Shown: positions 21,150 through 33,905 of the stretch, in pieces
How positions within the stretch are numbered: position 1 is the stretch's first letter
Layout: each line of letters starts with the position of its first letter
From: Spirometra erinaceieuropaei
Taxonomy: Eukaryota; Platyhelminthes; Cestoda; Diphyllobothriidea; Diphyllobothriidae
DNA: 64,000 bases
Direction of reading: 5' to 3'
Assembly (NCBI GenBank): GCA_902702965.1
Contig: CACRXP010000031.1
Location: 774,869 to 838,868 of the forward strand
Notes under the pieces: generated by a model
What the model saw: only the letters and a program-made list of their open reading frames with translations
The model's database searches: none
Told to the model about the DNA's origin: nothing
Made by a program: the position numbers and the translations under genes

Positions 21150-23480
21150 ACCGCTGTCCGTTGTCGGAAATCATTTGAGCCACGTTGTAGCTTCCCTTGG
21201 ATGGGCAGGAGCAATATCTTCGAATGTTAAAGATATTCGAGAGGTTTTCTCACACTTATAAGCGGAAAGTCGATGAAGAAGGACACGTCGACGCGTTTAA
21301 AATAATCAATAAATGAAAAACACTTGACATGACTTGGAATTTTTTCCACCAGCACATCTGCTGAGAAATAGGGCTGATAGCATCGAGTAGGTAAGATTGC
21401 CAGCTTTGCTCTCGGGCCCGTTTGCTTACGGAAAAACCTCGGTTGGGGCCCATCCTCAGCTGAATGTGAAAAAATACTGAAAGAAAGGGTATAATTCGGT
21501 TTTAAAATAGCTCCTTATTTACAGACTTTTAAATACCGTGAAATAGCCGTTCATAAAACGTCATGTCGCTATATTTACCAGTGCGGCTTGAGAAATTAGC
21601 AATAAGTATCAAATTCACCGTTAAATTTTATGAACTCCATATCGTAGCCTATTCGTACCGTAGAGAAGTATAAGATTTTCCGTACGCGGAAAATATACGG
21701 CTTGTAGTTTTAAAACGTTAAATGAAAGTGTAACGGATGACCGAGTTCAAATTTATTCGGGAATTGGAAAGATTTTTGAAAACCGAATTATACCCTTCCT
21801 TCGAGTGTAAAATTGAAGGAAGACATAGTTTTCTACCGAAAGAGCAAACAATGGATACTATTTGCATGCTTTCCATGAAATATAACCGATTATTTAACGT
21901 TATCGAAAATCCAATAGGAAAATGCATGCTACCCAAGTAGTCCGCTCACATACCCATAGCTTTCTGCAGATCGACCATCACATCCGTTCAGGAAGGTTTA
22001 AGAAATGTGTAAATGTATGTCGGATATTATTTTTCGCTGATCGAGTCATTCGTCGAAAGTGATCCAGACTCAATTCTGCCAGCATCTGTTTACCGTCTAC
22101 TAATCGTTTTGTCGGACGGATTGACCACTAGCCAAATATATATCTCTATGTTCCGTAACGGATGACGATGATTTGAGCGACCACTTTCTGTTGTGCATCA
22201 AGGAAACAAAATTGCAACGCAACTGTGGTCTTAATTTCTATTGAGTAATCCGTTTTAGATAGATGGCAGCGGACCTAAGCTGGTGGCGGTATCAAAATCA
22301 CGGAAGACAAATGGGATGTCCCTGGCTACAGGAAATAATGCCGCACCAGACATGACCCCCTTTTTCATATGCCAATAACTTTCCGAAGTTTATTTTTTCA
22401 TAGAAGAAAGTTGTTTAACTGAAATATCTCAAGGTGATGCATTCCCCGCGTGCGGCAACGCAGCTTACTCACTCTCATAGTGGAAGTTTAGATGGTCTAT
22501 TTCAAAAATCATGAACTAAGCTCTGGGAGTCATAAGCAGTTTGGCGTTTGTAAAACCTGGGAGAGATAGAAACATTTTGCTTCGTGTCAAGGTCGTGAAT
22601 TGTGAGCGAGTGTTCAATTATCCGACACGGGAAATTAATGTACTCATAATTGTCAGTAATTGTAGAACACATGTCTGTAAATGTCTGGTAATCGGTTAAC
22701 GGAGGTTTAATAAAAAGCAATAGAAGCTGTCTGGTAATGACAAGTGTATACGAAATTAAGCACATAGTATATACAGACCACTAGATGGATTCCAGAGAGT
22801 CCTCCTGGGTAATTTGCGAGGCCCCCTCAACCTATCCGAAATCGTTTGAGCACCATATGTTGGTTACTAAAGCGCATGCCGAATTTACCACGGACATGTC
22901 AACGGAATTATTAGCTTCTGAAGACTAAGGTTCAGCAAAGACTATGTTCAGCAAAACGCGGATTTCAAGGTTCGACAAATTGATCTTTTGCACGTGAAAA
23001 TCAGAGTGTGGCGCACTAGTTCAATGGTCGGAAAATCTCCTGACATTTTGAACGCTTCCATCAATCGATGCATAATTTCGAGCATGTGGAAATAAATACT
23101 ATTTTTATTCTGCCCAATATGTACTTAAATGGGCTTTTTGTAAACACGATACACTGAAAATTTAATAGGTTCGCTTTTGGTTTTCTGTATTTAGAGCAAA
23201 ATATTAATCTCCACATGCGCCTTACCTCTTGCTTATGAAAACCCATGTGTTTATTCATGTTCTCATGACGTCCGCTTGCACAGAAGAGTAGCATAAAGTG
23301 TAAACTGGTAACAGTAGCCCTGTAAACACCACGCATAATCATACCAACTACGTCAGCACCTAAATAAGCTTGTTCCGGTGATCTTCATCTAATTATTTGT
23401 GTTAGTGCATAGTCGAGATTTGGCGGATTTCGGTTTTTGGGTTTTTGCGAAGCTTCATGAATAAAGAGGCAACTGCTGGC
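21150..23480. other. Centre of the inverted duplication
   Basis: Holds a partial family A element (21478-21943), a plus-oriented repeat C (21960-22520) and about 1 kb with no recognised content. On the minus strand, 23342-23226 reads as a possible first exon. It starts with a Met, has a hydrophobic run (SLHFMLLFCASG) and ends at CAAGAG followed by GTAAGGCG, a good donor. I cannot find downstream exons, so this is only a candidate. Confidence 0.4.
21478..21943. mobile_element. Family A element, copy 6 (internal fragment)
   Basis: Contains the GGGTATAATTCGGTTTTAAAA, CGTACGCGGAAAATATACGGC and CTACCGAAAGAGCAAACAATGG landmarks of family A. Both terminal repeats are missing. Confidence 0.65.
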
Positions 23481-25259
23481 GTCCCCGTTGTCTTATTCCT
23501 GATACACCTGGCCCAATACGACAATACTGCCTCCAAATTCGACAACTGAGCAAAACCGGTCACTACGATTTTGGCTTCACTGATACACAGCGTGTTCTAC
23601 GAATCATCGTCAAAGGGTGTAAAACGAAATGAGTACAGGAGGCAGAAACGGACTGCATGTTGGCAACTGATGAGTCGAGATTTTCGAGGTTGCTTCGATT
23701 GTGGGTAAACGTAGGTCCAAAACTGTGTGACAGGCTGAGCTACGATGTAACGCTGGTGCTGTGCGGCTCCGACATGAGCGCTGATCGGACTCTAATCAGA
23801 ACTGACAGGAAATGATCGACTCGGTTGTCGGAATTCTCCACGAAGCTTAAAGTTTTCGTCGACTAATGATGAGACCGTCCCAATGGGAACAAAATTATTT
23901 GTGCTGTTACCAATCAAGTCGAATGTTCACTAAGAAGTTGTTGCGAGGATCCGTGCATTCAGCTGAAAATAAAATCCAACCTATATTTTTCCCTTTGCGG
24001 AAAGCCCGCTGGTCTAATTCGCCTGGTGTTACCAGTATGATTCTTTGGTATCTGTGTTGGTAGGTCAAACGCCCAGATATATCCAGTGCGTTTCAATTAT
24101 TTGGCCTTTTAAACACACCAAACTATCTATTCTAAATCGATATTTTGCCGACAATTTTAAGAGAGCGCCACACGTAATCCATACAATTTCACTAAATTAC
24201 TGACTTTCGCAGGGATCGTTCCATCCAATCAAATAAAAGTTATCGGTCGGATGTGGTTGTGTAGCCCCACCTGAGGTAAACAAACTCCGACTACCTGTTA
24301 TACGGGACGGCTTGTACTAGGGGTTTTTACAGGTAAGGCTTGGGACGCAAAAGCGACGCGGTCAAGTAGTTGAAAGCAAAAGAAGAGTTATTGGGAATGC
24401 GTGGTTGTCTTTTAAGTGATTAAGAAAAAATTGCCTCGCCCCAAACCCTTACCTCCGACCCTAACCCCAACAGTATTGTGCCCAACAGGTGGGTCTACAA
24501 AGCTAAATTTTACCAAGTTTATTTTAGGACGCTATTCAAACGATTTCAGACAGAGAACAGTACTGCACAGCACAAAGTACATGATGGACAATATCACAGC
24601 CGAACATGCATAACCCTTCGTAACTCGGCGTCCTCGCAAATGTTCATAGGGAATTCAGAACGTAATACGCCACAGTGGATAGCAAGTCTGCAGCCAGATG
24701 TGCAAATATCGTCTGTTGGTTTTTTCTGAAGCCCCGAGTCAATTCAACCTTCTTTGTTGGTCTAAAAGCTTAGGTGACATGATCTTTTTATTTTGCCGCC
24801 CGATATACGCTCATGATATATACTAGCACACTTGTATGTCAATTAGAGGAGGACGCTTCAGAGTATTAGAATTTCGCTCTAAAATATTTTGCCCGTAGAC
24901 AACAGTTTGCTATCGAGGGAGATTATTGGAGGTGAAATTGTCGCGAGAGAGAGCCGGTAGCTGGGGAAGAGGAGTGTTTGACTGTAATGGATACGGTGCG
25001 GGGTGGTTTACCGCGGAAGCAAGGATTCTTGGGGAACAATCAGACTGTCCGTTTTGGTTTGTACAGGGGAGGATGGGCTCCATTGCAGACGTAGGTCAGA
25101 CCTAGGTCTGTTGTCACTACTGTCAACCATTGAAGAGGGGGCAGCACTGAACTGGGTTCATGAGTAGTGAAGGGCGGATGACGATGCTGTCTGTTAATAA
25201 TACAAATGCATATATACCGGGGTCGTCAGTTAAGTGATGGAAGCATACTCGTTTGGGCT

Positions 25260-27670
25260 CGGAGACGCTGTCCTGCGTTGTCAACATATTATCTCTTTCG
25301 TACTATTATTGCTTTCAGAAGGCCTAGCGCTGCTTGCAGATGCTTTAAATTTGAGGTCCTTTGCGTACTTCTACGATAATGATTCAAAATTACGTTAGGG
25401 TTACAGCCATGACTTACGTCTGGAGTCTAAAGTTAGGGTTTAGGGGGTAAGGCTAGGACATGAGGTTAGGGTTTAGAGATGATGATCACTAGGGCCTGGG
25501 GTTAAGGCTTATGGTTATGTCTTAGAGTGCTGTTTGAAGTCAGTTAGCTCCCATTTCCTACTACTTTCATCTACGGCTTAGGTCGGATTATCCACATTCT
25601 TGTGTCGTTCGGTGTCGATGGCCTTGACTGGTCAACCACTATTATTCCTGTTGGAGTTGGTTTTCGCTGGCTTCCTGCAGCGAATTTCTATACTGCGAGT
25701 TGCGTGCACTGAGATTTATTACCCTTTAAAAGACGGTGGAACATTAAATAATAACATATGAGTTTGCTCCTTCGTCTTTGCACAGTCCCAACCGTAAAAC
25801 TTCAATTATTACAGCTCCGTATTGGATGCACCGGGGCTTCACCATTTACTAGTAGGAACGTATTTCCGAGTTTTGCACGAAAATATTCGCCGGAAGCAAA
25901 AGTAGGTGTTCACAGAATTTAGCAAATATTTTCTCGCTTACCAAGCAAAAAGGTTTCCCAATAAACCGCTATCATGCTTGATGAAGTCTCCCTTTGTTCT
26001 CTCTTTGTCCTGCAGTCTGCATAACCTAGGAATGACTGGTCCCATTACCTCGTAATTTCCGCACTCTCGTTACTCGTGTACCAGACACTGCGTCATAAAA
26101 CAACTGTAATAATGGACCTCAAAGAAATGTATTTCCTTTCACGAAACTGTAAATGGGAAGAATATGAAGAATAAGAAAAAAAAGAAGAAGAATAAGAAAA
26201 AGAAGGCATCTGGGGGCCTATGTTCAGCTTGATCTGACGAAAGCATGGAACATTCTGAGCGCCCGAGTACCCATAGTCCATTATATGCGTATTTACTCAA
26301 TAATACAATACAAAATGTAATTTTTCAAGAAAGTAATCTTTTACATGGTGACGAAATGTATTTCGGTTAAGATCAGCAAACTAGCATTATGCCGCCAATA
26401 TTCCGCATTAATCGAAACGTTGAACATGACAAAAGTAGACCCCGCATCATCGTGAACTTGATGAACCTGAAGTTAAGTAGGAGGGAAGGATAAAATTGTG
26501 ATACCTGAAGCCGACTGACACAGAGGCTGAGGATCAGGGACAATGAAGTTCGGGTCATATTTTAATGAGAATAATGCATGCATTACAGGTGGAATATCAA
26601 TGTGTTTTCTTTTCGTCTCTTGTATTCACGCATGGGAAGGCGCGGGCGAACGACAAGCCCGGTGACAGCAGGCTAAATGACTGAGCAATCGTCACGCCAA
26701 CATCCAACACGCATGATGAAATTGCGGCAATAAACGACTCGGACGCGGACCGACGAGTCATCATCGCTTCAATTATGACCCCCCACGGTGATCGTGAGAG
26801 TTGTTAATGATATTACCAATGTGGTCACACGGAAACTACGCTCTTTAAATACTGTAGTCTTCGTGTCTCCACTACCTTTATCTGCAAATGGCTCTGATGA
26901 TGGGTTCGAATGAAAATCCTATACGTCAGGCCAATAAACATCAAGTTCCGGTGATTGCATCTTCTTCTTCTGAACAATGAATTGCGTGTGAATTAGTCTA
27001 TAGTGAGAGCAGACTTGCGCGGCATCTGCCACACTCTCTTCTTCTTCCCATCTGGGCACGGTGTCTAGACAAAGTCAAGAAGACCGGAGACGGGCGAGGA
27101 CGTAAGTGGATGGCAGGGCCGGATCCGCACCTTCGTGCACCAATCCAAATCACGTTGATTCACACAACAACGGACCGGGATTCTAACCAACAACAGCAAC
27201 ACCACAACGGGCCAGAAAGTTTTGGATGACTGGACAGCCATGATCTCGACCTGTTCATCTGCAGGAAAGCAGGTGTCAGAGAACAGCTGGCGCATACCAG
27301 GCTGCGAGGGCTATGGCTTTCTGATCCTGGCATAGTAGACACTTACAGACCTTTAGGCCTGACGAGAGTGCCTAAATTCTCAGTTAAGACCGAATTCCGT
27401 ACTTTTGGTAGCATGCCTCCATGCCAGTCCATGCCAGTGGACACAGTCCACTTGGATGGGTTTTAACTCTGTAAATAAATTCTTGAAACATGCAACAGTA
27501 GGCTTTGGGCAGTAGTGGCACTATAGTTTGCCGACCGAAGTGCTTATACATGTGACCGCGCTCCAACCAACAAATGCACTGATTCTGTCGTGAGCATATG
27601 CCACAATTTAAAAGAAGATTATCCGAAGACAAGCGTGCAAGCTGAAGATCCCATTGCCCTTCAGTGGGGG
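25260..27670. other. Segment interrupting the right arm
   Basis: Contains a TTAGGG-like tract (25390-25510), a purine microsatellite of GAA/AAG type (26160-26206), a hammerhead-like PLE terminal motif (26891-26935) and a GC-rich block 27005-27360 that looks repeat-derived. No gene is supported. It has no homologue in the other arm and so was inserted after, or lost from one arm since, the duplication. Confidence 0.5.
26160..26206. repeat. Purine-rich GAA/AAG microsatellite
   Basis: Imperfect run of GAAGAATAAGAAAAA and AAGAAGAAG units on the plus strand. Confidence 0.85.
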
Positions 27671-28440
27671 ACTTGTATTCGCCGAAATCAGATCAAAATT
27701 GCTTGTAGGCGATTACCTTCAAATGCCTGACAACGTTATCAGGTTTCTAGTTTAATATTTTTTTTAATAAAATAAAATCCCGGAACAGGCAATGGTTTGC
27801 GAGCAGGGCTATTGCTGGCGTCGAATTCACTTAATGCATCTGCTTACACCTTGGGGGAGTAAAACGTGCAACCATGTGATGGAACGAAACGTTACGTATC
27901 GCATTCCGTTGGCCATCTTCTGTCTGAGTACCATAGTGCCTTCTCGCCAAAGGAGGTTTCCTCAAATCAGCTTCAGCGGAATAGCACTCAACAATTTGTC
28001 TGACTGTCCTTTCGACACCTGCCATACCAGTATCCCCTAATTTTTTTATCCTGCGTACCAATCTACTTTAGAGAAGTCACGATGTGTATATTTTGCAAAT
28101 CATAAGCACGAGTGGGGACTGGGGAGCTGAATGAAATGCCTGGAGTTATGTGTCTACATTTGCCATGAGCTTGTCCCTATTTATCCCGGAATAGACTGAC
28201 TTAAAATCCAGAGGATGTCACTTAAACAACACACCTCTGCCTGACATACAGGGTCTGCACAGGTTATTGTACCAATGCTGTGCGGATATTAGGCAAGTCG
28301 TGTATAACCCGTCAGAGACCTATTCAGAGCCAACCGGCCTCTAGTTAAAAATTAACGTTTGTTGAGTTCGATTTTAAGCATTTAACTACATTAGAGATTA
28401 ATGTGAGTTATTTTTGTATGGTTGTCATGCAAGTACTCTT
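27670..28440 (-). repeat. Block E, inverted copy
   Basis: Reverse-complement counterpart of 16590-17400. The minus-strand frame from 28061 to 27831 (76 codons, containing GMAGVERTVRQIVECYSAE and RRHYGTQTEDGQRNAIR) stays open in both copies. The product is not recognised. Confidence 0.65.
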
Positions 28441-29875
28441 CAGAATGGTCCCGTTAGTCGCTGTGAATGCTACGCTACCCTGCTAACCGCCATATTACTT
28501 AAATTTGCTACCGCTCGTGCTACAATTTTAGGAATACACCGTCTGAAATTCCCATATGAGAATGAGTGAGCTATACCGTCGCCAGCGGGGGAAGGTATAA
28601 CCCTGACATGTTTCAGTTAAAGAACTTCCCTCTATTAAAACTCGCACTTCGTCGACTTATTGGCAAAAGGAAAAGAGAATCATGTTTGCTGCGGCGTTAT
28701 ATCCTGTGGTCAGGGGCACCACATTTGTCATCAGCGATCCTGCTAACCCACATCCTCAGGTCCGCTGCCATCTATTTAAATCCGATTACTGAATATAAAT
28801 TAAGATGGCTATTAAGTAGTATTTTTGTTTCTTTGACACACAACAGGAGGTGGTCAACAAGTAATCGCAATCCTTCACTGAACTTAAAGCACCGTTCTGC
28901 TAGTGTTCGAGCCGTTCAAATGCATCATCAGTAGACAGGTAAACAAATGCTGGTAGAGTTGGTTATGGGCAACATTCGACGAATGCCACCATCAGCAGCA
29001 AACAAGATCCGACATGCATTTACCTGTCTCGTAACCTTTCCTGAACGGAGTTGATGTGCGAACTGCAGAAAGCTGAGTCATTTCATTTAAATATTAACTG
29101 TTTTTGTGCTTGAGAGGAGAAAATAACCATAATAACAGCTTCCTGTTTCTGGGTATGATTTTGCAAAGGATGGTGTAGTCAATCCTTGAACGTCTACGGA
29201 ATGTTTTATTCCAGCCTTGATTGCTTTACATCTTCCAGTCCGATACCAACTACCTAAACATGATCTTTGAGTATATAGTATATACTAAGATCACCGTTAC
29301 GTATTAATTTCTGTTTCTTTGACACACAGCAGAAGGTGGTCGACCAAGTTATCGTCAACCTTCACGGAACATAAAGTAGCATTCGACTGGTGATGAAACC
29401 GTTCGACTACATCATTAGTAGACAAGTCAACAGGTGTTGTCGGAGTTAGTACTGGAACACGCTCGGCGAGTCCCATAATTAGCAGAAAACAAGACCTGGC
29501 CGACATTCACGTGATATTCGAAACACAGAAAGATTTAGATCAAGACGACTTTAGCAAAGTCTTAATATTTATAGGTATTATTTTCCAAAGGATGATGGAA
29601 TTACATTCTGGGATGTCCAGGCAATACTTTATTGCAGGACAGATTACATTACGAAATTATTTTAATCCCACTATCATGCTTACACTTGGCTGTCCGGAAA
29701 TAGACTGCTGGTGGTCGACCTCGTGTTACTAGATGATGAATTTACCTTTTAGTAAGTGTTCTATTATCTTAAGATATCGCACAATTTGAAGCCCAGGAAA
29801 TTATCATAGTTTTAGGAAGACTGCAGAGAACATTTAGGAAGACCACTTGTATTTTCAACACCAATTGTCAGGCTT

Positions 29876-31384
29876 TCAGGCGTAAAAGCAGAAGGGAAGT
29901 CGATATTTCAAATAATAACTTTCCATTAGTTGACGCACCGCATTTCCTGTTGAATGCACCCATGAATTCCAATTCCTGTCCCGATAGATTGAAATATACG
30001 ATCTAATCTTTCCAAAAATATCCGGTAACACCTTTACCATTCGAAGAACGTTTTCACCTGAATTTCTGTTCGCAAAGATATGTTCGAAATCGGCAGAGCC
30101 TGTGATATTTTTCAGCCTGAATATAATACTCTCGGAGTTTGTGGTATTCTCATGTTCCTGGGGGTCCAGGTCTTGGATGTGCTATTTATGATAGGATAAA
30201 CAATACTGGCATTTAGGCAATTTGACATGGATTAAAACTCCTAAGGAATGACGGCGCATTGTTATCTGCACATATACAGTCAATGCTATTCATCAAAACA
30301 TAACCAGAACTAAGGAACACCATATATTTTAGAAGTCATTACAAACGTCATTCCTCGGATTTACTGGATGTTAAAAATCATGTGTTTTATTAAAAAAGAT
30401 GCGATATGAGACCTACAAATGATCTTACTTATTTGTAGACATCGTAAAAATAGTTTTATGGTTAATTCAACCCTTATGCATATTAACTAACCGGCATTAT
30501 CTCAAAAGTATTTTACTTGAAATCAACTGTGTAAACTAGAAGATAGGTCAGACTATCAGTCTCACATTCAATGTTGAAGAAATAATTCTGCATAAAATAT
30601 ACATTATATTTTCCACTCTTGTTAGCAGCAACTACAGTCCCTCAAACATGATACACTTCATTTGACACGATTTACGTCTATAATGTCAAAATTCACATAT
30701 ATTGAGCTAACACTGCGGCATCAAACGACAGTGAAAATGCAATTTAAAACTCCTAATCATACTTTCTTGTAGAAAGTGATTCTTAGCTTCGGAAATGTAG
30801 CGTTGCAACGGATGATGAAACTGAATGTAGAACCCGTCTTGACTGGTAAGCATCCAAGCGTACGTCCATTTTCCACAAAGTGAAGCTTAAATTGGGTACT
30901 AGATACGCCTCCTTCAAAAATCTTCAGGTCGATCCTCTTCAATGAGCTAAGCAGATAATCCAAAGCACTTGCGAATGCACCCTCAGAGTAGAGTTCGTTG
31001 CATTTTTTGTGTAGCCCGAATCTTTGACCACGCACAGCTGCAGGTATTCGTACGGAGATAGATTTTTCATTTTATCTCTTATAAAGGATACCGCATCATA
31101 TAATGAACTATATTGAATTTGTCTACGGATTTGCTGTGGAAAACAGGATGCTACAAAATGAATTTCTGCAGACAGACAGTCTTTAATCACTTAGTGCTAA
31201 CAATGACCGGCTTTATGTCATTTAATCTAATGTTTACATCTAAATAACATTATTTAGGGAGATTTATTCATTGCGGTTTTCCGTGTACGTGTCGGAGTTA
31301 ATGGCCTACACAGCTACAATGTCCACTAACTATGCATAAACGCACTTGCACAATAGAAGTAAATGCGAATATAAATGGTTACAT
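29876..31384 (-). pseudogene. Three-exon secreted-protein family, copy 2 (stop at codon 2)
   Basis: Unrecognised family; see copies at 14203 and 38495. Exon 1 (31384-31318, 67 nt) aligns without gaps to copy 3's signal-peptide exon, but its second codon is TAA. Exon 2 (31037-30763, 275 nt) has acceptor CCTGCAG and donor GTATGA. Exon 3 (30181-29876, 306 nt) has acceptor ATAAATAG and stop TGA. Exons 2 and 3 are fully open, with KKCNELYSEGA, LDYLLSSLKRID, CNATFPKLRITFYKK, a low-charge middle, and the YYLKYRLPFCFY C-terminus shared with copy 1. All three exon lengths equal those of copy 3, and introns are 280 and 581 bp. A second cause for doubt is that no alternative upstream Met in frame is visible. 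I infer a recently disabled gene, or one with an undiscovered first exon. Confidence 0.65.
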
Positions 31385-32565
31385 TTGCAAGCAAAGTTTG
31401 TGTTCCGAAAAAAAACCTGAACATAAACATAATTATTGCCAGCTCTTGGTGTCCCTTGATACATGGAGGGGAGGTTACTATGAGACGAGACGATGTAACA
31501 ATTGTTACAGAGCGAACTTCTATGTATAAACGAGAGGCCACCTTCGTTGACAATATGCCTTCAAAAACAAGGACTCGAGTGTACTTCATTCAAAATGAAA
31601 TCTGAATTTTAAGTAATGAGGCACATCATCGAGTGCATTTAATTGCTCATAAAAGTTTTCTATAGTGACATAAGTGTTTAATACGTTCACCAACAAAATC
31701 ACAATAATTACACAGTTGTATTAAATTCAATGATAAACGTAGCAGTTAGAAAACAAATTCCTATCTCTTTCGGGAACAGAATGCGGTTAATTCAAAAGCA
31801 GCGACAACCAACATACCGTCAATCTCCCAAATATATTTAAATGTTGTAATATAGAAGAGAATACTTAGCAGCATTTAGCATATGATGAAGTAGAAACTGA
31901 TAGCGGGATGGCAAATTTAAGCTAGTTATAACGGTCGTGAATTCTGAAGCTGTGGCACAGAGACGGCGAATATTAGACTGTGCAGTCTGAGCACTATTTT
32001 CTCGAGGTCAATGCGCATACTGTATGTCTAAAATCAATGTTTCACTCTCACAACCGGTGAATATGTTGAATAGTACTAAGACTGAATAAACTATAGTAAC
32101 ATATTGCTCAGGATGCTGCCGAAACGTCACCGTTCAGCGTGATTCTATGTTATTTTGAACTGCATATCTCCATCTCCTCATTTGCATCGAAGTTTTGGCC
32201 TGAATATGTCTTCCGATGTCTTGTGCGTGTTGATCATTAATTGAAGAACAGAAAGAAATGCCAGCATTTTGCATGAGACATTCTTAAGGATAACTTCGAC
32301 TTACGAAATGATAGACATGGCGAAACGTATATAACTAGAAATTGCGAAATAAAATGGAAGAATACACACGTACTCAAGGAGTAACAAGATACATTAGCAC
32401 AGATCACCTAAATGAGGTTGAAAATTTTGAAAGAGGATATCAGTTGAAATATTAGTAAAACTGCGATTGACATGTGGCTGTCCTACGTTGGCAGCACTTT
32501 CGTGATCATTAAAAGGAATAAATTAAGAACTACGGGGAATAACTGGACTCAGTCATTCCCGACCA

Positions 32566-33540
32566 ACAGTAGATGGGCGAACTCATGAAATGTCAACCGA
32601 AATTCCTAGATGCGATTGCGTTTCAAAAATATTAATTAAGTAGCGTCGTAAATCTACTCAACCTGTAACATAATTGTAAAATATTTCAGTAACCGCAGTA
32701 TGTCGTCTTTCGAACGGACTTCCTTACGGCTGCATGCAAAAATACACTGCAAAAAATGGCTACTTATATAGCATGGGTTTTTATCGTTGATTTTCGGTCG
32801 AATTTTATTTTATGGAAAAAATGCATAAAATATGCATTCTTTTGATCATTAGTAGGCAATTCCGTCTTCGTCCAATCTTATACTCAACGGAAGGGTATAA
32901 TTTGGTTTCAAAATCTTATTCGATTCCCGAATAATTTTGAACCCGCTCTACCCTTACACCTGGATTCAGGGTTTCCAAACTACATGCCGTATATTTGCCG
33001 CGTACGGAAAACCACACATTTCTTTGCGGTTATGAACGGGAACTACATGGGGTTCATAAAATTTAACAGTAGATTTTATCCATATTATTTAGTTTACAAT
33101 CCACGTTGGCAGAATCAGAGACATGACGATTTATTAACGGCCATTTCACGGTACTTCAAATTCCCACAATTCCAAGCTTTTAAAACCGAATTATATCCCA
33201 TTTTCGAATATAAAGTTAAAACAAGACGTAATTCTCTACCGAATGAACAGAAGACTGAATGTTTTTATGCATGTTTCCTATGAAATATAATTTGACTTTT
33301 AAGGACATCAAAAATCAATGAAAAAAGTTCATACTTCATGAGATGTCGTTTTTACAGAGTGTATTTTTTGAATGCAGCAGCCAGAAAGTTCATTTGAAAG
33401 CCGCCATCCTGAAATAACAGAAATATTATAGAATAGTTACCGGTAGAGTAGTTTTACAACGTTACTTAATTAATCTTTTCGGAACGAAAACGCATTTTGG
33501 AATTTGGTTTGACATTTCATGAATTAGCTTACGTACTGTA
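32566..33540. mobile_element. Family A element, copy 7 (complete, type copy)
   Basis: About 0.97 kb. The left end CAGTAGATGGGCGAACTCAT is followed by GAAATGTCAACCGAAATTCC. The right end is its reverse complement, finishing TTACGTACTG followed by TA. Terminal inverted repeats are ~45-50 bp, and the interior is AT-rich without coding potential. Start with CAGT and a TA next to most right ends fit a Tc1/mariner-type non-autonomous element; this is inference. Confidence 0.75.
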
Positions 33541-33636
33541 CTTTTCACGGTGGAAGAGAGCGAACTTTCAATCTTCGATGTTCTTGTCTGCCACTAACCA
33601 GACGGCAAACTGCATGAACCATCCATATCTGCTTTT

Positions 33637-33690
33637 GTCTCCGATGATGGGTTCGAGCAGAAATCAGAAACGTCAGGCTTATAAAGCTCT
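33637..33690 (+). ncRNA. Hammerhead-like PLE terminal motif, copy
   Basis: Reads CGATGATGGGTTCGAGCAGAAATCAGAAACGTC. This is the element shared with 26891-26935, 53651-53700 and the complement of 51655-51705. The core CTGATGA and GAAA boxes and a stem between them (GGATTC/GAATCC in the best copy) resemble a type I hammerhead, with substitutions here. Activity is doubtful. Confidence 0.4.
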
Positions 33691-33905
33691 TGTCCGCGCG
33701 ATCATGTCTCCTTCTTCATGACCCTTCTCTTCCATCCTCGGTGCTAAGCGCCGCCTAGGTGGTCGACGAGAGTGGGAACGATTCAGGTCACTGTGACATG
33801 CACGTAGAATGGAGCCAAACAGTCGGCATTGGCGGGACACCCATCGAACAAAGAACAGTTCTGCACATCACATTCCAATCTATTAAGGTGGAGAGTTGGA
33901 TTACA

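Larger units (their letters stand above)
13570..21150 (+). repeat. Left arm of a giant inverted duplication
   Basis: This stretch is imperfectly co-linear with the reverse complement of 23480-32030. The order of blocks is: 5' flank (13.57-14.20 kb), three-exon gene copy 1 (14.20-15.74), repeat C (16.1-16.5), block E (16.6-17.4), block M (17.97-18.42), unit U (18.43-18.78), TTAGGG-like tract (18.78-18.89), block B (18.94-19.65 and 20.76-21.15). The right arm has the same order reversed. The left arm has an extra U unit at 17.60-17.96 and a 1.1 kb insertion at 19.66-20.75. Confidence 0.8.
23480..32030 (-). repeat. Right arm of the giant inverted duplication
   Basis: Reading from 32030 downwards, the block order repeats that of 13570-21150: 5' flank, three-exon gene copy 2 (31384-29876), repeat C, block E (to 27670), then M and U (25260-24480), TTAGGG-like tract, block B (24400-23690) and its extension to 23480. 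The arm is interrupted by a 2.4 kb segment at 25260-27670 absent from the left arm. Confidence 0.8.
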
